Source: Bacteroides caecimuris
GTDB lineage: Bacteria > Bacteroidota > Bacteroidia > Bacteroidales > Bacteroidaceae
Assembly: GCF_001688725.2 (NCBI RefSeq)
Contig: NZ_CP015401.2
Location: forward strand, 186,001 to 250,000
DNA: 64,000 nucleotides
Direction of reading: 5' to 3'
The notes under the pieces were generated by a model. That model saw nothing but the letters and a program-made list of their open reading frames with translations. It searched no databases and was not told where the DNA came from. A program made the translations under genes and the position numbers. Shown piece by piece: positions 61,916-64,000 of the stretch; the stretch's first letter is position 1; every line of letters starts with the position of its first letter.

Positions 61916-64000
61916 ATGAAAAAACATTGTATTTTACTTTTATTCTACTGTATTAATCTGCTGATGAATACAGCCGGTGCCTATAATCTGAAGCAAGTTG
62001 CCGACAAGGAATATATGTCTAATAGCTCTATTACTTCTTTGTGCCAGGACGATAAAGGACTGATGTGGATCGGTACTTGTGACGGACTTAATATCTACGA
62101 CGGTCAGGAGATCGAAGAGTTTAAGGCTCGTGACAAGGAGGATTACTTATCTGGCAATCAAATTGATAATATTATCTATACAGGCAACGATACCTATTGG
62201 TTTCAGACCTATTATAGCCTGATTCGCTTGGACCGTAAAACGAACTCCATTACACGCTTTAATGAGTTTCAGAAATTGTTTCTGATGAATCGGGATAAAC
62301 ATGGGACTTTATTTATTATTAAAGACAGCAACTGTATCTATTATTTTCATGAAAAGGAAGGTGTTTTCAAAAAAATCAATGTGACTGGTATCCCGATTTC
62401 GGATGTCATTACTTTTTTCTTCGATAATAATAATCGTATGTGGGTAATGATGAAAGGGTATAATCGGTGTTACGATCTGCAACTGGATCCTGTGACGAAG
62501 AATATCACCTTAGTATTACAAAAAAGCGCTCTGGAATACCATACCCCATTGATTTATTGCTTTTATGAGGAAGAAGCTGTTTACTATGTAGATAAGGAAT
62601 ACAATCTCTATACATTCTATTTTGAAACTAAAAAGAGTGAATTTATAGCTAATCTGGGAGCAGAAATACAGGCGCTTGACAAGATCTCCTCAATAGTTAA
62701 ATATCATGATAGTTTTTTTGTCGGCTTAATGATGGACGGTGTTCTGGTGTTGGAAAGGCGAAAAGATAGCGGTGAATACCAAATTCAGACCTTACCTATA
62801 AATAGCGGGGCATTCAGCCTGATAAAAGACCGTTTTCAGGATGTAGTCTGGATAGGTACAGACGGTCAGGGGGTGTATCTTTATTCGAATCCTCTTTATT
62901 CTATAAAATCAGTGGTACTGAGTAACTATACCGAAAAAATAGAACGTCCCGTGCGTGCTCTGCTGCTTGATAAGGAGCGTACTTTTTGGATCGGTACGAA
63001 AGGGAATGGTATACTTAAAATTTTTGATTATGAAGTGGATAAAAATCTATCAGACTGTCGATCGGAGATACTGACAACATCGAACAGCGGTTTAGGCAGC
63101 AATGCGGTCTACTGTATCGGAGAAAGTAACCGTAACTTGTTATGGATTGGTGATGAAGAAGGACTGAACTTTTATTCATATCGCGAACGCCGTATCAAGA
63201 AACTTCCTCTTTGGATTGATAATGAGGAATTCAAATACATACATGATATTTATGAAACGGAAGACTCGGAATTATGGCTGGCCAGTGTGGGGATGGGAGT
63301 AGTCAGAGCGCGCATCGGAGGTACACCGGATTATCCGGTTCTTGAAGATGTACAACGATATGTGGTCAATGGCGGAGAGTTCGACTCCAATTACTTCTTT
63401 ACTATCTGCAAAGGGGACACTCTGAACTTATTGTTCGGCAATATGGGGCATGGAGTTTTCCGTTTCAATAATACAACCAACGGATTGGAACCGCTGACCA
63501 CTCATAAATATGAGAATATGAACTTGAACAAAGTAGTGCCTATTATGAAAGATGAGGCAGACAATTATTTGATTGGTACTACTTATGGAGTCATCAAGTA
63601 TGCCTCGGAAAATTCTTATCAATTGTTTAATGCAAAAGACGGTTTTTTGAACAGTACCATCCATGCCATCCTAAGACATTCACCTGATAACTTCTGGTTG
63701 AGTACGAATCAAGGATTGATTAATTTTGATACTAAAAGAAATGTATTCCGCTCTTATGGTTTGGGCGACGGGCTTAAAGTCGTCGAATTTAGTGACGGAG
63801 CTTCCTATAGAGATCCGCAAACGGGTACTTTATTTTTTGGAGGAATCAACGGCTTTGTAGCTATTCAGGCAGACGGACGTCCCGAACAACTTTATATGCC
63901 TCCCATCTACTTTGACAAACTCTCTATCTTTGGAGAACAATACAACCTTGGGGAATTTATCACTAGTAAAAAGGAGAATGAAGTATTGGATCTGAAATAC
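61916..64000 (+). CDS. Hybrid two-component system sensor/regulator, N-terminal part
   Basis: Open for 695 codons from the ATG at 61916 to the window edge. Signal peptide (MKKHCILLLFYCINLLMNTA) then repeated beta-propeller blades of the Reg_prop type: SSITSLCQDDKGLMWIGTCD, VRALLLDKERTFWIGTKGNG, AVYCIGESNRNLLWIGDEEG, TIHAILRHSPDNFWLSTNQG. A Y_Y_Y-type domain appears to begin near the end. The kinase, receiver and AraC HTH domains would lie beyond the window. Such proteins sense an oligosaccharide in the periplasm and activate their own PUL. It is divergent from GH92, so a mannan-derived signal is likely. Confidence 0.92.
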   Translation, partial: MKKHCILLLFYCINLLMNTAGAYNLKQVADKEYMSNSSITSLCQDDKGLMWIGTCDGLNIYDGQEIEEFKARDKEDYLSGNQIDNIIYTGNDTYWFQTYYSLIRLDRKTNSITRFNEFQKLFLMNRDKHGTLFIIKDSNCIYYFHEKEGVFKKINVTGIPISDVITFFFDNNNRMWVMMKGYNRCYDLQLDPVTKNITLVLQKSALEYHTPLIYCFYEEEAVYYVDKEYNLYTFYFETKKSEFIANLGAEIQALDKISSIVKYHDSFFVGLMMDGVLVLERRKDSGEYQIQTLPINSGAFSLIKDRFQDVVWIGTDGQGVYLYSNPLYSIKSVVLSNYTEKIERPVRALLLDKERTFWIGTKGNGILKIFDYEVDKNLSDCRSEILTTSNSGLGSNAVYCIGESNRNLLWIGDEEGLNFYSYRERRIKKLPLWIDNEEFKYIHDIYETEDSELWLASVGMGVVRARIGGTPDYPVLEDVQRYVVNGGEFDSNYFFTICKGDTLNLLFGNMGHGVFRFNNTTNGLEPLTTHKYENMNLNKVVPIMKDEADNYLIGTTYGVIKYASENSYQLFNAKDGFLNSTIHAILRHSPDNFWLSTNQGLINFDTKRNVFRSYGLGDGLKVVEFSDGASYRDPQTGTLFFGGINGFVAIQADGRPEQLYMPPIYFDKLSIFGEQYNLGEFITSKKENEVLDLKY

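Overview
The window reads as a chromosomal segment of a gut Bacteroides, of the B. thetaiotaomicron/ovatus type. The grounds are SusD/SusE lipoproteins, glycoside hydrolases with a hybrid two-component sensor, a succinylornithine-type ArgF', NigD-like and DUF6242 lipoproteins, DUF6377 and DUF6266 proteins, and promoters that repeatedly match the Bacteroides -7 box TAnnTTTG, sometimes with a -33 TTTG 19-20 bp upstream. No similarity search was possible. Family names come from motifs, and comparisons with B. thetaiotaomicron come from memory.

Left edge (1-5.7 kb): a decayed polysaccharide utilization locus. SusE (partial) and SusD remain, but susC is reduced to its last ~46 codons and abuts a DUF6377 regulator that has lost its N-terminus. 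The regulator is further split by an IS982-family element with a 7-bp target duplication. An IS110-family element follows.

Housekeeping core (5.7-30.5 kb): alkaline phosphatase, efp, rpmH, a PASTA protein, rluD-ddl-acyltransferase-NigD-like-rhodanese in one tight run, argF'-proA-proB, murI, two OmpH/Skp chaperones with bamA and uppS, DUF6242, ribD divergent from prmC-recX, pyrE, an SRPBCC protein, argH, and tRNA-Gly plus tRNA-Leu.

Small accessory insert (30.5-33.7 kb): a two-ORF ISAon1-like element with several copies of its terminal repeat, then an Rpn-type nuclease gene.

Metabolic block (33.7-52.5 kb): an acyl-CoA synthetase with an XRE-cupin regulator, proC, the arginine operon argR-GNAT-argG-argC-argD, an unusually G+C-rich DUF6266 gene, the rhamnose operon rhaB-rhaA-rhaT-rhaD with a truncated lactaldehyde reductase and rhaR, an initiator tRNA, and tetR-fabG-pseudouridine synthase.

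Right edge (52.6-64 kb): a fungal-type alpha-mannan utilization locus with GH92, GH130, a GH125 remnant, GH76, an endonuclease/exonuclease/phosphatase-fold lipoprotein, GH92, and an HTCS regulator that runs off the end. GH125 has a large in-frame deletion, and GH76 is out of frame at a G10 tract that could be phase-variable.

The most unusual signal is a set of three intergenic arrays at ~16.2, ~41.6 and ~56.6 kb. Each is built of short palindromes with ~4-nt centres spaced 22 bp apart (one 23-bp step), although the palindrome sequence differs in each array. A fourth array nearby has an 11-bp period. I know of no established name for these.
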